Assembly: GCA_004794655.1 (NCBI GenBank)
Contig: SMMW01000001.1
Location: 1,798,001-1,862,000, forward strand
Direction: 5' to 3'
Source: Marisa cornuarietis
Taxonomy: Eukaryota > Mollusca > Gastropoda > Architaenioglossa > Ampullariidae
Length of the DNA stretch: 64,000 bases
Positions 10,913 to 23,343 of this stretch are shown here, one piece after another (within the stretch, counting starts at the first letter, position 1; every line of letters starts with the position of its first letter). Both the position numbers and the translations under genes were made by a program. The notes under the pieces are model-generated. The model ran no database searches, had not been told where the DNA came from, and saw nothing but the letters and a program-made list of their open reading frames with translations.

Positions 10913-11156
10913 CCTCATGGTTCAAGATAAAAATATAACATTACAATGACTGGCTTATAATATAACTGAAGATTGCGAAGACGACAGTGGGTGAAGTTTG
11001 TATTTTATTATTGCTGCACTGAGATAAACACTAGACCAAGAAACCTAGACATTTTTGGAAAAGAGAAAACTTGAACTTTGCAATAAAAAGTAATGAAAAT
11101 CGCCTTGCCCGTGCTACCCGGCAAAGCCACGATCTTGGCTTGTCGAACCAAAAGGG
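10913..11156. mobile_element. MITE copy b
   Basis: Same family as at 10431, with diverged termini (CCTCATGGTTC / GAACCAAAAGG) and one change in the palindrome (GATCTTGG). Confidence 0.7.
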
Positions 11157-11265
11157 CTACAGTTTGGCTAAGTTTCAGAGAAGAGAAAACAGAACGAGCA
11201 ACAAGAAAACGAGATAGAGAATCAGATCTAAAATCTATGTAATGGCGGAGAAAGTAGCCGTTAAA

Positions 11266-11328
11266 AGTAAAATAATAATAATAATAATAGTGAAGATTTT
11301 TTATAGCGCATATTCACACTCATAGAGA
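11266..11328 (-). mobile_element. Tail-only L2 insertion, minus strand
   Basis: Reverse complement of the L2 tail seen at 9960-10026: (AAT)n, then the complement of ATATGCGC and of GAGTGTG. About 60 bp. Confidence 0.65.
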
Positions 11329-11391
11329 GCAACAAAAACAGAAAGCAAGGCAATGTCATGTAGTAAAACAACAAAAAAAGGAAAGCTTAAT

Positions 11392-11630
11392 CCTCTTGGT
11401 TCAAGATAAAAATATAGCATTACAATGACTGGCTTATAACTGAAGATTGCGAAGACGACAGTGGGTGAAGTTTGTTTTTTATTATTGCTACTCTGAGATA
11501 AACATTAGACCAAGAAACCTAGACATTTTTGGAAAAGAGAAAAGTTGAACTTTGCAATAAAAAGTAATGAAGATCGCCTTGCCCGTGCTACCCGACAAAG
11601 CCACGATCGTGGCTTGTCGAACCAAGAGGG
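11392..11630. mobile_element. MITE copy c
   Basis: Same family, with perfect CCTCTTGGTTC / GAACCAAGAGG ends and an intact palindrome. Its right flank equals the right flank of the single MITE at 28639. Confidence 0.75.
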
Positions 11631-11639
11631 AAACAAATA

Positions 11640-11869
11640 CAACTTGCAACTAAAAAAAAAATCTATGGGTACGATAAACAAAGACGTTGCACGAGAAAAT
11701 GGAAAAATCGCAGGAAAACAAAGCAACTCAGCTTGTCAAGCGCAGCCTCGTTTCCAACCTAAGGGACACTTGCAGAAATCTGGTCAACGATGTGCGTTTA
11801 AACGAACAAGAAAATAATGCATGCAGTTTATATATCAATATAAAGACGATAGACTTTTGCGCTTATAAG
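11640..11869 (+). other. Candidate 5' untranslated exon of DCAF4 copy 2
   Basis: Sequence shared with copy 3 ends at a good donor (TATAAG|GTAAAT at 11869/11870), 357 nt before the exon-1 acceptor at 12226. A small frame opens at 11699, but splicing does not join it in frame to the DCAF4 ATG, and copy 3 has a frameshift in it. Exon status is inference from splice sites only. Confidence 0.25.
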
Positions 11870-12231
11870 GTAAATGAAATTGTCTATTGCATGGTTACTT
11901 CTAATGTATTGTGAATCATTGCTGATCAGTATATACCCTCCTAAAATAACTTTCTTTGACCGATTTTAGTTTTGCTGTGTTATATAAATCTTGCATCAAT
12001 ACATCTACAGAGCCAATCCAGAGACAATAACTTTAATTTACCATTTTGCGAAAGGGGCAGACTGAAAGCAGTTTATTTAATAGTTCACTTTCGTCTACGG
12101 TACTTATCAGTCGATCCAACTTTCGACCACTGCTGTTGCCGTGTAGTGAATTACTACAGATGTTACGAAAATAAGAAATTATGTATCACATTACATCTAT
12201 AGTAATCACTTTTATCTCCTTGACAGGAATC

Positions 12232-15200
12232 ATGTACCAAAAGCAGGGGACAAGACATGGGAAGAAAAGGCATTGCTCTTCAGATGACACATCTCTACAA
12301 AATGAATTTCAAAATCGAAACACAGACGCTCATGACAGCCAACAATGCCCAGCTGTTAGTGTTGTCACTGCTTCTTCTTCAGCACATTCGTGTCACATAC
12401 AGTCAGGAACAGCACTCTGTCAAATAGTTGGTAAAAATCACAGCAGTCGTGACCTTGGAGAAAGTAATCAGTCCTCAAATACTAATGAACGACCTAGCTT
12501 TTCAAGAAAAGATCCATTATCGACCATGTCTGTGTGTGAATCAACAGCACAGAGCACTGTAACTCAAGCTTTGTGTAAAGGAAATAGATCAAAGGATAAT
12601 AATACAAGCAGCTGTCATGGTGATGATCATCAACAAGGTGAAATAGAGAGACCAGATAAAAGCCTTAGCCTTACCAAAGATCAAGCATCTGTGAATAGAC
12701 CGCCCCATTGGGGGAAATCAGCTGGTGGACATCCAGTTAACACCAGTACAGGCAATGCACCTGTTACTGGCGGGGGTTCATACCAAGGACATACAAAAAA
12801 AAGAAGGTATGATCATGGCAATGGAAAACACAATAAACAAGGAGTCAATAGCAGATATATGAAGTTCTCTGGCACCCAGAAGTTATCGTGGCAGAATGAC
12901 ACAAAGCATTCCTCCAAACAGAGTGAAATTAATAGGAGCAGCACATCCACTTCAGAGCTGGGAAGCAGTTCAGTTGTCCAGGCTCGTGACACAGCCCTTG
13001 GTATCCTTTGTGTATGAATATATCTTAAAAACAGTTTAAAAATAATTTCCTAAAGCCTCTCAAACATAAAACTATTTTCCTTAGTGTCTTCCATGTCATT
13101 TAAATGATACACGTAATGTATTGCTACATAGTTATCTGGCAACAAAGAAAACATTCTAAATAATTTATTTAGTTTAAGAGATTATGTAGACTGCTGGCAG
13201 TGGATTTTGCAGTGAAACAGAGAGTACAGGTACAAAACCTGTCAAGCTATGGTTTGGAAAACTCACCCTGCCAATCCAGCAGCTGTCTAAATCTTGTCAG
13301 AAATAGTTATCTGAATTATCAGGGGAAGTAAGTAAAGGCAGCAGAATGAGAGGACCGGCTGTACAGTGAGCCCCTGACATTCACTGCCTCTATGACCACT
13401 AACTAGGCTGTGGGACTTTTTCTAATTGGTGTTAGTTTATTTTATGCCTTTGATCAAAATCCGATCTTTTTTTTCAATTCTGCTTTAACAACATTGTAGA
13501 AATTCCAGGATTTGACTATGATGATGTAAAGAAAAGATCTTTCAAGATCCTGCCAAGCCATGGGAATGTTAACGTTGTCACAAGGGAAGGACTAGCCAAG
13601 CAAAAGGCTGAATTACAGCATCAGAAAGATTTGCAGTCTACGAACTCTAGTCATTTGGTTAAATCCCTTGCTACATCCAAGCCAGGTCTATCCTCAAAAC
13701 ATTGCAGTTCAGTAATGTCCTTGGCCAATATTTTTATGAGCAGTTACCAGAAGGGAGAGTACAGCCAGTCAGTACTTGAGAGGACACTGACACAAATGAA
13801 TGCTGCTAACCTAAGACAGGCTGGCCAAACAAATGTCTTCAGTGAACCACTGGAAGTGTATGAAAGTGAGCACATGCTGCAGCTAGAGTCCACCAAAGAG
13901 CATGACAATCTTCTCTGCCTCTGGTTCATTAAAGACCTCATGACTTATCGTCTTCAACTGGTGACTGTTAAGGAGGCTCCAAGAACTCAACCTGGTCACA
14001 TGTCTGTGTCATTTGACTCTAATACCACACTGCTGCATATGTCACATAAGATAACCAATGTTTGTTGGTCAGACTTTCCTCAGTATCCAGGGAAAAAGTA
14101 CGTCTTGTTCGCTACCATGTGCAACACAGCCCAGCGCGTCAATCTGGCTATTATCGACGACATGGACCCTGGTGAAGACAGTGATGAATCGGATTTCTTT
14201 GATTTTAACCTTGGCTATCGTGCAACCTGGACATGTGCCTGGAACCGTCAGAAACAGCAGTTTGGTGTTGGAATAGAGAAAGGATGTCTTGTCATTGATG
14301 TTAACACACGATGTCTTTGGCAGTTTAAGACCTTAAACAGTGATGTAATAGCACAAGTTTTCTCCCAGGTTGGTAACAATTTCCAGGAAACTGAATAATG
14401 GAAGCAATGTATCATAACAGTGTGCTGTAATTTATTCATTTCTTTTCAGTTACAGAGTAATTGCTAAGTTTAATTAACTCTCACACTTCCGTTGAATATT
14501 TAAAGTGAAATGGCACACATTCACTTAGTGGTTAAGCGAAAAATTCTGAACTGTAAAGAATAAACACACTTGACGCTGGTAATTTACTGTGTAAGTCTGG
14601 CTGATATTGTGTTACCAAACAGTGACCAAATGACAACTATAGTTGTAGGCAGAGTCTGTTATGTTAGTATAGTGAAGATATGTATGACATGCACAAGCAG
14701 AAGAAAACTTAATGCCATATTTGCTTAAAACTGACTTCTTTTTTGTTTTAAAGGATGATGGGAATCTGATGTACACAGGAACACGGCGAGGCAATATCCT
14801 GTTACATGATCTACGTAGCAGCACTTATCCTCAGATGCTTATGTTTCACAAGTCCAGCATTAGCTGTCTGCAGCTTTCTCCTGATGATGCCTATCTCTAC
14901 GCCAGTGATTTTAGTGGAAAGGTTTCTCCCTTTTATTATGGTTACTTGTTATCCCATAGCAAATTATAAAATAAAATATAAAAATCTAGGGGTCACAATA
15001 AAGTTGATTTCTATGCTTTATTAATATAGACATGCCAAGATTTTTGAGTATATCTAATAAGTGGAAAATTTAATATCATAATATTGAAAAAATAATATTC
15101 AAAATTTACCACGGCTACCATTGTTACCAACTGAATATAGAGAAAGTGGCTAGAATGTTTGTATATAAATACATGCTTGCAAATTTATAGGGAAACAGTA

Positions 15201-18200
15201 AGTGGTTGGAGCACCGGTATCCAAACCCACCAGTACACTGGTTCAGTTCCTAGCTGTTGGAAATGGGTACTTCAATACATAGAGGGTTTGGAAAGGTAGG
15301 ACAGGAAGGGAGAGGAGATGGGCACCACCCTCACAAAAACAAAAAATGCTGGCTCTGAGAAAAGTGTGGTCTCTAATACCTCACTCCCCAATGACCAGAA
15401 GTCTTTTTTTACTGGGTTTTTTTTGTGCCTTTTTTATCTGTGTGCACAAGAATTTTTTTTTTTTGCATTATCCACAAGCTAATTATTTTCAGTATAAACA
15501 TATGATATGCAAAGGTGTTTATAATGCAGTTCTTTCTCTGAAGACTTGCAGTGTGCATTTGTAGAGTGACCCCTCGCCTAACAGGCTGAATAAACATTTA
15601 GCTCTCAGTGTTTTTCTGTTTTGTCTACGATCTTTTCTAGTTTTATTGTCATCAACTTGTGGATCTACACCTTCCTTTAGTTCCTCTGTGTCCTGGCTTT
15701 CTGCCTTCTTCTGTATAGACTGGACAGATGCGATCAAAGTTTTTGTTGACTAACGGCCTCCGTATCCTGCCACGTCCTTCGAAGTCTGTGATTTGTACAG
15801 TTGTACGTCATGCATTCAGACACTTGTTTACATGATGTAATGATTCAGTTGTGCTTCACTTGGATGCCTTGATGAAACGATTGAACAACAATTTTATTTA
15901 GATCCATAGTCTGACGTCATTGATTGGAGTAATCTCCCTTTTGCTAACTGGTTGAAGATGACTTTTCTGCATCATATTCTTTACGCTGATCACATGGCCT
16001 GATCTTCTTACATCCTTCCTGAGAGAATATGGCCATCGCCACATTATGTGCTGTTGTGCTACATCACCACTTCGTCTTCGTGTTTTGTTTCTTCATTGGA
16101 CTGTTATTTACTCTTCCCGTGCAGTGCACTGAGCTTGTCTTTTTGATAGCGAAGCACGCTATGCAAGTGCACCCTTAGCAAAGCGCTTTGGAGTCCTGCT
16201 GTTGCTGGAGAAAGGCGCTATACAAATGCCCTTATTATTATGATTATTATTATTAGTCTGTGATTAGTTCACTTTTTTATAAATTGTTAAAAGATGTAAT
16301 CAATTAATCAACAACTTTATTCTTTTCTGATAGATCCACAAGTGGGATATGCGCAATCGTAAGCCAGTTGTAAGCTATGATGGCCTCGTCAACCAGTACA
16401 CCAAACTTCCATTTCACATCGATGAGACACAGTCACTGTTATATGGAAGTATGTAGATCAACACTAACAGAAAAGTAGCACTGCCATTATTTTATCAGTC
16501 TGTTTACAGTATATCAATAATTTTTGTTTTTAAAAAAGGCCAACTGACTATACAAAATAGAAAATCCTTTCAATGGTCCCAAGAGAAGAAAGAGCAGATA
16601 AAGTCTGGGTAGGTTTTTTTTTTTGTTTGTTTGTTTTTTTGGACGTAGTCATAATCCTTTTATTCCTCCAAGTAAGATCGGCGCCATCTGTCTCATTCTG
16701 TCTACCGACACTCCTGTCTGTGCGTTTGTTCTGTCTCGACATGATTATTGCTACTCCCTTGCATATCTTCTTCATAAACTCCAGAAAGTACAGAACTTCG
16801 CTGCACGTCTGGTGTTTAGAGCTAGGAAACAGGACCACACCGCTCCGCACCTTTGTTTTCTGCACTTGCTATGCATCCATTCTCCGTCGTGGGTGAGGAG
16901 CAGAAGGAACGAATCATATAGCTTTTATTATGGCAACAACAACAACAAAAACCCCTAAGAAAACGCCTGCGTGAGAGAGAACCTTCTGATAGTGAGAATG
17001 AGGTTAGAGAGAGAAAGAGTGTTGAAGGGGCCCCGTTTTCTTGTCGTGGAAGGTGCAGAGCCGGCCCAGCCGCTCTCGTCCCTTTCCCCATTTCCAATCG
17101 CAAAAGGTTACAAAAAAATTTCGTCTGGTTTCTCCTCTATCAAGCGCTTGCGCACCGTCCTTCTTTTGGGGGACTTTAATGAGCACCACACTCTGTGGGA
17201 TGGGGATTCGATTGACCCTAGGGGACAGTTGTTGGGATCATTTTTTATGGAAAGTGATCTCTGCCTCTTAAACGATGGCTCGAACACTTTTTGTCGGCCA
17301 TCCAGCAGCACCGCAGTGATCACTTTCCAATAGTTTTACGTTTTATGAATACTCTGGAGCAGGATGAAAATTTTTACAGTGGCGTGTGGAACTTGACCAA
17401 GGCAGACTGGCCTGCCTTTTGGGCCCTCTGCGCCACCCGCCTTTTTTCTAGTGATAGTTTCAATTTAGATAACTGTGATAGTGATCAGGACCATCCCTTA
17501 ACGATTTTTACAACTATTTTAACTGACGTGGCTTCCGAAACCATTCCAAAGAAAGGGACACGGAAACACCATCTACGTGTCACTTGGTTTACTGAAGAGT
17601 GCAGTGTGGCCCAGCATGCTCGAAAGAAGGCCCAGCGCCTTGCTTTCTGGGCGCTTTTTATTTTTAAACGGAACAGAAAACGTGCGTGGCAGAGGTTTGT
17701 GTCATCATTATCCTCCCCCACCACTTCCCAGGCAGTGTGGGCAGCTATGAGGAAAATAAAGGGAAGGTTCCAGGCTGGTTTAATAGGCCACCTGCAGGTT
17801 GGAGACTGTCTTCACAGAGGCACGAGATGTTGCCAATACTTTGGCATCCACCATTGCTCAAAACTCCTCTTATTCTCAGTATTCTCCGGAATTTCAGCGC
17901 CTGAAGTCTGTTCAGGAATCTTCTTGCTGTGACTTTTCTTCTGATAACTCTGAACAATACAACGAACCTTTCTCTCTTAATGAACTGCAGCAGGCTTTTC
18001 AAAAGTGCAAGGACTCTGCACCTGGCCTGGACAACATTCCATATCAGCTGCTGACTCATCTTCCACAGGCCTCTCTCATTCTCTTTTAAACATCTTTAAC
18101 TTTATTTGGGTCTCCGGCTGTTTTTCTCCCTTGTGGAGAGAAGCAGTCGTGGTGCCCATCCCGAAACCCGGCAAGGATCCTTCTGATCCCAACTCTTACC

Positions 18201-21200
18201 GTCCTATTGTTCTAACTAGTTGTCTATGCAAAACCTTAGAACGCATGGTGAATGCCCGACTCATCTGGCAACTGGAATCTCGTGGTCTCCTCTCCAACCT
18301 GCAGTGTGGCTTTAGACAATACCGCAGTACCCTAGACCATCTGGTCCGTTTTGAAACTTTTGTTAGGGATGCGTTTGTCAACAAGGAACACGTCTTAGGA
18401 GTTTTCTTTGACTTGGAGAAGGCGTACGACACCACCTGGAAGCAAGGTATTCTGTTAGACCTTCACGCCCTTGGCTTCCGGGGTCGTATGCCTCTCTTCA
18501 TTAAGAACTTTCTCTCTCAACGGCTTTTTCAAGTTCGTGTGGGGTCTATCCTTTCTGATCCTCAGGAACAGGAAATGGGCGTCCCGCAGGGCAGCATACT
18601 ATCACCTACCCTTTTTAACATTAAAGTAGATTCCATCTTGAAATCTGTCTGTCCAGGTTTGGCAGCCTCGCTGTATGTAGACGATTTTGCTCTCTGCATA
18701 CGAGGCCGATCCCTACCGTGTCTTGAACGCCGCCTTCAGCTGTGCGTAAACGGTGTACAGAAGTGGGTGACAGAAAATGGCTTCAAATTTCCTCCTTCGA
18801 AGTCAGTATGGATCCACTTTTGTAAACTACGAGGCATGTTTTCAAACTCATCTATCTCTGTCAAGGGCACGGCACTCAAAGTGGTCCAGGAAGTAATATT
18901 TCTTGGGGTCATCTTTGACCGAAAGCTTTCCTTTCTTCCTCATATCAGATCTTTACGCCTACCATGTCAGAAAGCCATGGACGTTCTTTGAGTAGTTGGC
19001 CATATCAGATGGGGGGTGAACCCCACGGTCCTGCTTTGCCTGTATCGTGCCCTGGTCCGCTCCAAGCTAGACTATGGATCCATCATCTACAGCTCTGCTC
19101 GAGAATCCTATCTCAAAATTCTTGATCCTATTCACCATCAAGGGCTCCGCATCTGTTTGGGTGCCTTCCGCACCACTCCTGTACAAAGTTTGTACGCAGA
19201 AGCTGGTGACCCTCAACTTTCTCTTCGTCGTCTGAAACTCATGCTATCCTATGTCTGTCGCTTAAAAGCTCATCCTGGAAACCCTGCTTACCGGTCTGTT
19301 TTCGGGCCTCAACGTGCTGACCTGTATGCCATTCGTACCAAGGAGCAAAAACCAATATCACTCCGTGTTTCACCCCATCTACAAGCTGCCGGAGTAGATA
19401 TTCAGCAGGTAGAGACTCTCTCTCTCTCTCTCTTATCAGCTAATACCCATAAAAATCGTTTTATACAACAAAGGACAGAAAACACAAACAAATGCCCTTT
19501 CTGTACAAATTATATAGAGGATGAAACCCATGTCCTTTTTCAATGTCCCAGATATGTAGACCTTCGACCCAAATATCTCCAGCAAGTCTCACAACACAAT
19601 CAAAAACAATATCTTGTGCAGATACTATCATCCGAGAACGCAGGAAGAATACGACAATTGGCATGGTATATTCATAAATGTTTAAGGAGAAGAAGGGAGA
19701 TAAGCGAAGTTGATATTATGTGAAGTCTGATTGATACCTCTCTGTATATGGATGCTCTCTGCTCGAAAAATACCCTTTTTGATTGATAATATTGACATCT
19801 GAAAGTTGCCATAATGTATGTGTACATACGATGTGTCTATGTAGGGTAGGGATGAGAGGGTATAAATGAAGAGGTGTTAGGATGAGTGGGTGTGTGAGAG
19901 GACTACTGTACAGTGCATGTCTTTAAAGTGTACGACGGGATGGGTATGAATGGATAAGTGACTGTATGTATGAGAGGATGAACCCTATATGCTCACCTTG
20001 AGTGACAATGGCTGAAATGGCCCCAAGTCAATAAAATGTTCGAGTTCGAGTTCTCTTATCAGCTCCTACTTGGACTCTTCCTGTTCCAGAGATCCGTCTT
20101 GATTTTTGCGCTTTCAAGAAAGGTGACACCTGTGAGCTCATCTTTCTTCAGCGTTTTCAAGAACTAATCTCGGACTATCCTGGATTCTATTCTGTCTTTA
20201 CAGATGGCTCCAAAATCCCAAACGGTGGCCCTGTAGGTGCGGCAGCAGTTCCGTCCTGCCAGCCGCAACAGGCCTCTTCTGCCTGACTTGGGGATGGCTG
20301 CTTTATTTTCTCTGCGGAACTTCACGCCATCTTGCTAGCCTTGCAGCATGTTCACCGCTCTTCGGAGCAAAACTTTCTGATCATCTCAGACTATTTATCT
20401 GCTCTTGAAAGCCTTCTCTCGCAACGTTCTGATCACTCTATTGTGTTTCAGATTCACACTATCCATGCAGCTCTACTCCAACGGAAAAAAAGACATTGTT
20501 TTCATTTAGGCTCCTGGCCATGCTGGTATCCCGGGCAATGTTCGAGCGGACCAGGCCGCCATGGCTGCATGTCAGTCTCCTGGTAAACTACCCTCGATAG
20601 TATCAGCAGACTGTAAATCTATACTCTCGGCCTATGTTAAGTCCTTGTGGCAACGCCACTGGGACACTCTGGGCCAAAATAAGTTACATGCCACCCTTCC
20701 CTCTCTTTCAGACAGCTTGCCTTCATGCCGTCCTGTGCGGCGGGAGGAGGTATAGTTCTTTCCAGACTAAGATTAGGACAAACCTATGCCATGCAGTCGC
20801 ACCTTTTACGAGGTGAACCACCGCCAGTTTGTCCTTGGTGTCAAGGAATTATTAATGTTGTACATGTTTTAATTACTTGTCCTAGACCCCAGAGTATCCG
20901 CCAGCACTTTCTTACTGAAGGCACAAACAAACAAACAAACATCAGTCCTTGTTAGTTGGTTTCTCTTTGCGTTTTCTGTATTTGTTTTTTATTCATCATC
21001 AGTACTGTTGTTTATCCTTAAGTAGTTAATATGTTGTTTGTTTATTCTTCTGTCCCTCGTATGTTGTTGCCCATGTCCCGTTCTTGTTATTAAGCGCTAA
21101 GAGCATGTGAGTGTGAGTATGCGCTGTGCAAATATTGCGTTTATTATTATTATTATCTTGTATCTCATCTTTCACAGCATCACAGGTGAGAAAAGGTGAC

Positions 21201-21472
21201 AGCAAAACTATTTACAACCGATCACCTGATCACAGTTTTTGCCCCATTATTCTTTTGCAGCTGGTCAGGACTGCTACACTAAGCTCTGGTGTCTGAAAAC
21301 GGGAAAGCTGCTACGAACTATCCCTCCTCCATGCCCAGCTTCAAGGGAGAACATTCCAGTAGTTCAGTACTCTTCCCAGTGGGGGTGTGCAAAGGGCAAC
21401 CAGGGACTGATCATGGGACTGAACGACACATTTTATCTCTATAGCTGTGGTGTTGAAAATTCTGAAAACTGA
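12232..21472 (+). CDS. DCAF4: DCAF4-like WD40 substrate receptor, copy 2
   Basis: Exons 12232-13000, 13500-14368, 14754-14921, 16334-16448, 21261-21472 splice in frame to 710 aa. Splice sites sit at the same places as in copy 1. Exon 3 is one codon shorter (RSSTYP instead of RSRSTYP) and exon 2 one codon shorter. The WDMR docking motif is at residues 606-609. The last intron has grown to 4.8 kb by a Nimb-type LINE that itself carries another LINE. Exon 1 differs from copy 3 at only about two residues, while exon 2 differs at many (for example STNSSHLV versus SMNSSHLA, and an acidic loop DPGEDSDESDFFDF). No stop or frameshift was seen, so it looks functional; expression cannot be judged from sequence. 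Confidence 0.88.
15190..16255 (+). mobile_element. tRNA-derived SINE with L2-type tail, intron 3 of DCAF4 copy 2
   Basis: Orthologous to the insert at 3055. The B box is GGTTCAGTTCC at 15240-15250; the tail with ATT repeats ends near 16255. It contains about 440 bp (from about 15650) that copy 1 lacks, so either copy 1 lost it or two elements are joined here. Confidence 0.55.
16655..16889 (+). mobile_element. L2-like LINE fragment, 5' part split by Nimb, copy 2
   Basis: Same old fragment as at 4065 (KIGAICLILS, FAARLVFRARKQDH). It breaks off at 16889, where copy 1 continues the L2 sequence; its 3' continuation is at about 20937-21155. Confidence 0.65.
16890..20936 (+). mobile_element. Nimb/I-clade LINE in intron 4 of DCAF4 copy 2, deleted and nested
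   Basis: Frames show endonuclease (LLLGDFNEHHTLWD) and reverse transcriptase (KPGKDPSDPNSYRPIVLTS, FFDLEKAYDTTW, GVPQGSILSPTLFN, YVDDF). RNase H follows with FTDGSK near 20198, SAELHA near 20315, SDYLSAL near 20385 and APGHAGIPGN after a frameshift. A C-terminal CPWC/HVLITC finger ends the coding part. About 1.4 kb covering ORF1 and the start of the endonuclease is deleted at about 17156, and a smaller gap lies at about 17314. The 3' end is reduced to (CAAA)n. Several frameshifts make it dead. It is shared with copy 3, so insertion preceded the copy 2/3 split. Confidence 0.8.
19442..20051 (+). mobile_element. 5'-truncated LINE nested in the Nimb element
   Basis: A 610-bp insert with perfect 13-bp target-site duplications (TCTCTTATCAGCT at 19429-19441 and 20052-20064). 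Its frame reads NKCPFCTNYIEDETHVLFQC, a zinc-finger-like LINE C-terminus. A stop and 3' UTR follow, ending in AATAAAATG and a TTCGAG repeat. The family differs from the L2 and Nimb elements here. Confidence 0.8.
20937..21155 (+). mobile_element. L2-like LINE 3' tail after Nimb, copy 2
   Basis: 3' UTR and tail (AAGCGCTAAGAGCATG, GTGAGTATGCGC, then ATT repeats) of the L2 fragment split by the Nimb insertion. Confidence 0.6.
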
Positions 21473-21878
21473 TAGAGCAGAAGCTTGCTACACTGGCGAT
21501 GGTGAAATTTTGTGTTTTGTGAAAAGCTCTTATTAGCATTTTTGACACAGTCACATTGTTGCCAGTAAAATTGAATCAGATAAAGGGAGGAAGATGCATA
21601 ATCTATGTCTGCCTTGACTGTTCTGTGCTTTGTGATTTAAAAGTGGTACTTTCCATCTTGCCTCCAGAAATTTGTGAAATGTGTGCACCGCATTAAACCT
21701 GTGCGTTCTAAATGGTACATGTTGCAGCCACCTTGATGGACCTACACTATGTCAGCAAGTTTGGTAAAAGATACTGCAAAATGTTGGGCTTATTTTGTAA
21801 TGGCTATCTCTTAAGTCCGATTTTTAAAAAATCATTATTTTAATGCATGCTCTATTCTTGTATACTGGCAAATTGTTG

Positions 21879-21884
21879 AATAAA
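21879..21884 (+). terminator. Possible poly(A) signal, DCAF4 copy 2
   Basis: Canonical AATAAA about 410 bp after the stop, followed by a T/G-rich stretch. The matching site in copy 3 is intact. Confidence 0.4.
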
Positions 21885-22082
21885 TTTGTTTTCTCTTGAG
21901 ACTGGATGAAGTGCTTCTGAAGCATCAAGCTACATTTTACAAGGAGCAGATGTACCCGCCTGGCATTTGTTGGGCAAGAATACAATACAGCTTTATTCAC
22001 AAGGGCAATTCCAGATAGTGCTAGTACTAGCCGTAACACAATATATGCATTATATACAGGAGATAATACATAAACGTTGAAA

Positions 22083-22087
22083 TAATT

Positions 22088-22148
<61 letters not shown>
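22083..22148 (+). repeat. (TC)n(AC)n microsatellite
   Basis: About 18 bp of TC followed by about 46 bp of CA. The homologous tract at 39571-39608 is much shorter, and copy 1 has only an interrupted version (5758-5790). Confidence 0.9.
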
Positions 22149-22149
<1 letters not shown>

Positions 22150-22162
22150 TCCCAGCAACAGT

Positions 22163-23021
22163 AGATACAGTTGGTGACCTTATGTAACCTCAGGCTAGTA
22201 CAAGATCACGACCAGCAGAGTTGATCGGGTAAATGGAACATGGAATGAATGAATTACGGTGAGGATTGGGTTTGCATACGGGCAACGCGTATCTACGGGC
22301 AGACCGCAAGAGTGAAAACTCGCATGCCAAGAAATGATCAGAAATGATATGGGATGCCTTCCTAAGGATTTGCTGATGACAGAAGGCTGCCAAGTCCCTC
22401 TGCCTGATTCCGGGGATTTTGGAATAGGTCGCCTCTTGCAGAGTACTCACTTTAAACATAAAGATAGTTGATTTTTGTAAGCTACAAAATACAGTCACCA
22501 ATGTTTGGTTAAATAATCTGTATAGCGCAATATACAACGGCAGACACGGAATGGTAAACATACTTTTTATTGAATCCAAAATTGCAACAAACACGTTTTT
22601 GTGCGTTTGCAAACGCGATATCCTAACGAATGTAAACTCACTAAGCTACAAAGTATAAGAATACGGTGGTACAATAGTGCTGAATCGATGCCATGCCAAT
22701 GATTTCGACCTCGGAACAGAAAATCGACTGCTCGTATCTTAATGCGGACACTTGAACCAGAACAGTTGTTAGTTGGTACCAGTTAAGGGATTGTGTTTAT
22801 ATTGAATCAATATAAGTTCGCATGCACTCCAACTTAGCCGTACTTTGCTTGCGCACTTTGTTTTAAATCCAGAAACGAGCCTTCGACAGCTGGTGCTTTT
22901 GAAAACCTTTCTATGGAGGTTGCGTGATGCTAATGAAACAAATAACTAATCAGTATGCAATACGCATTTCTTGACATAGTCATGTAACAGGTAAAGTGGA
23001 TAAAAGTTATCTATGATAGAC
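22163..23021 (+). repeat. 859-bp exact duplicate of 39623-40481
   Basis: At a constant offset of 17460 every base I compared in this stretch is identical. Sequence just upstream (21473-22080 versus the copy-3 flank) differs at more than ten places. The homology stops at 23021/40481. Confidence 0.9.
22762..22888 (+). repeat. Direct repeat unit 1 (127 bp)
   Basis: Begins ACAGTTGTTAGTTGG and ends GAGCCTTCGACA; it includes the hyphenated palindrome TATATTGAATCAATATA. Repeated at 23020-23144 with few changes, and present after copy 3 at 40222-40348. Confidence 0.85.
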
Positions 23022-23144
23022 AGTTGTTAGTTGGTACCAGTTAAGGGATTGTTTATATTGAATCAATATAAGTTCGCATGCACTCCAAACTAGCTGTACT
23101 TCGCATGCGTACTTTGTTTTAAATCCAGAAACGAGCCTTCGACA
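23020..23144 (+). repeat. Direct repeat unit 2 at the duplication junction
   Basis: Starts exactly where the copy-2 and copy-3 flanks part company (23021). It is absent after copy 3. Confidence 0.85.
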
Positions 23145-23343
23145 TAGTACCCTAGATCTTAAGAGCTACCTTGAAAATTTAAGGTCATTGACGAAAACAA
23201 TTCAAGTGCTTCTTCGCGCTGATGAAAAGAATGCCGAAAGAACCCAATGAGAATAAAATGAAACGTCGATATTTTGTAATGAAAACTTTTCATTTTGACA
23301 GTAAATGACAGAAAAATAATAAATAATATTATGCTACAACGTA

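Noticed and set aside
11687..11914. 75-codon plus frame upstream of DCAF4 copy 2
   Set aside because: Copy 3 has a frameshift in it and it does not splice in frame to DCAF4. I treat the region only as a possible untranslated exon.
22190..22612. 140-codon minus-strand frame identical at 39650-40072 and partly kept after copy 1 (5832-6071)
   Set aside because: Identity follows from the duplicated 3' flank. It shows no domain or signal peptide and lies antisense to the DCAF4 3' region. The 6-bp in-frame difference from copy 1 is weak evidence alone.
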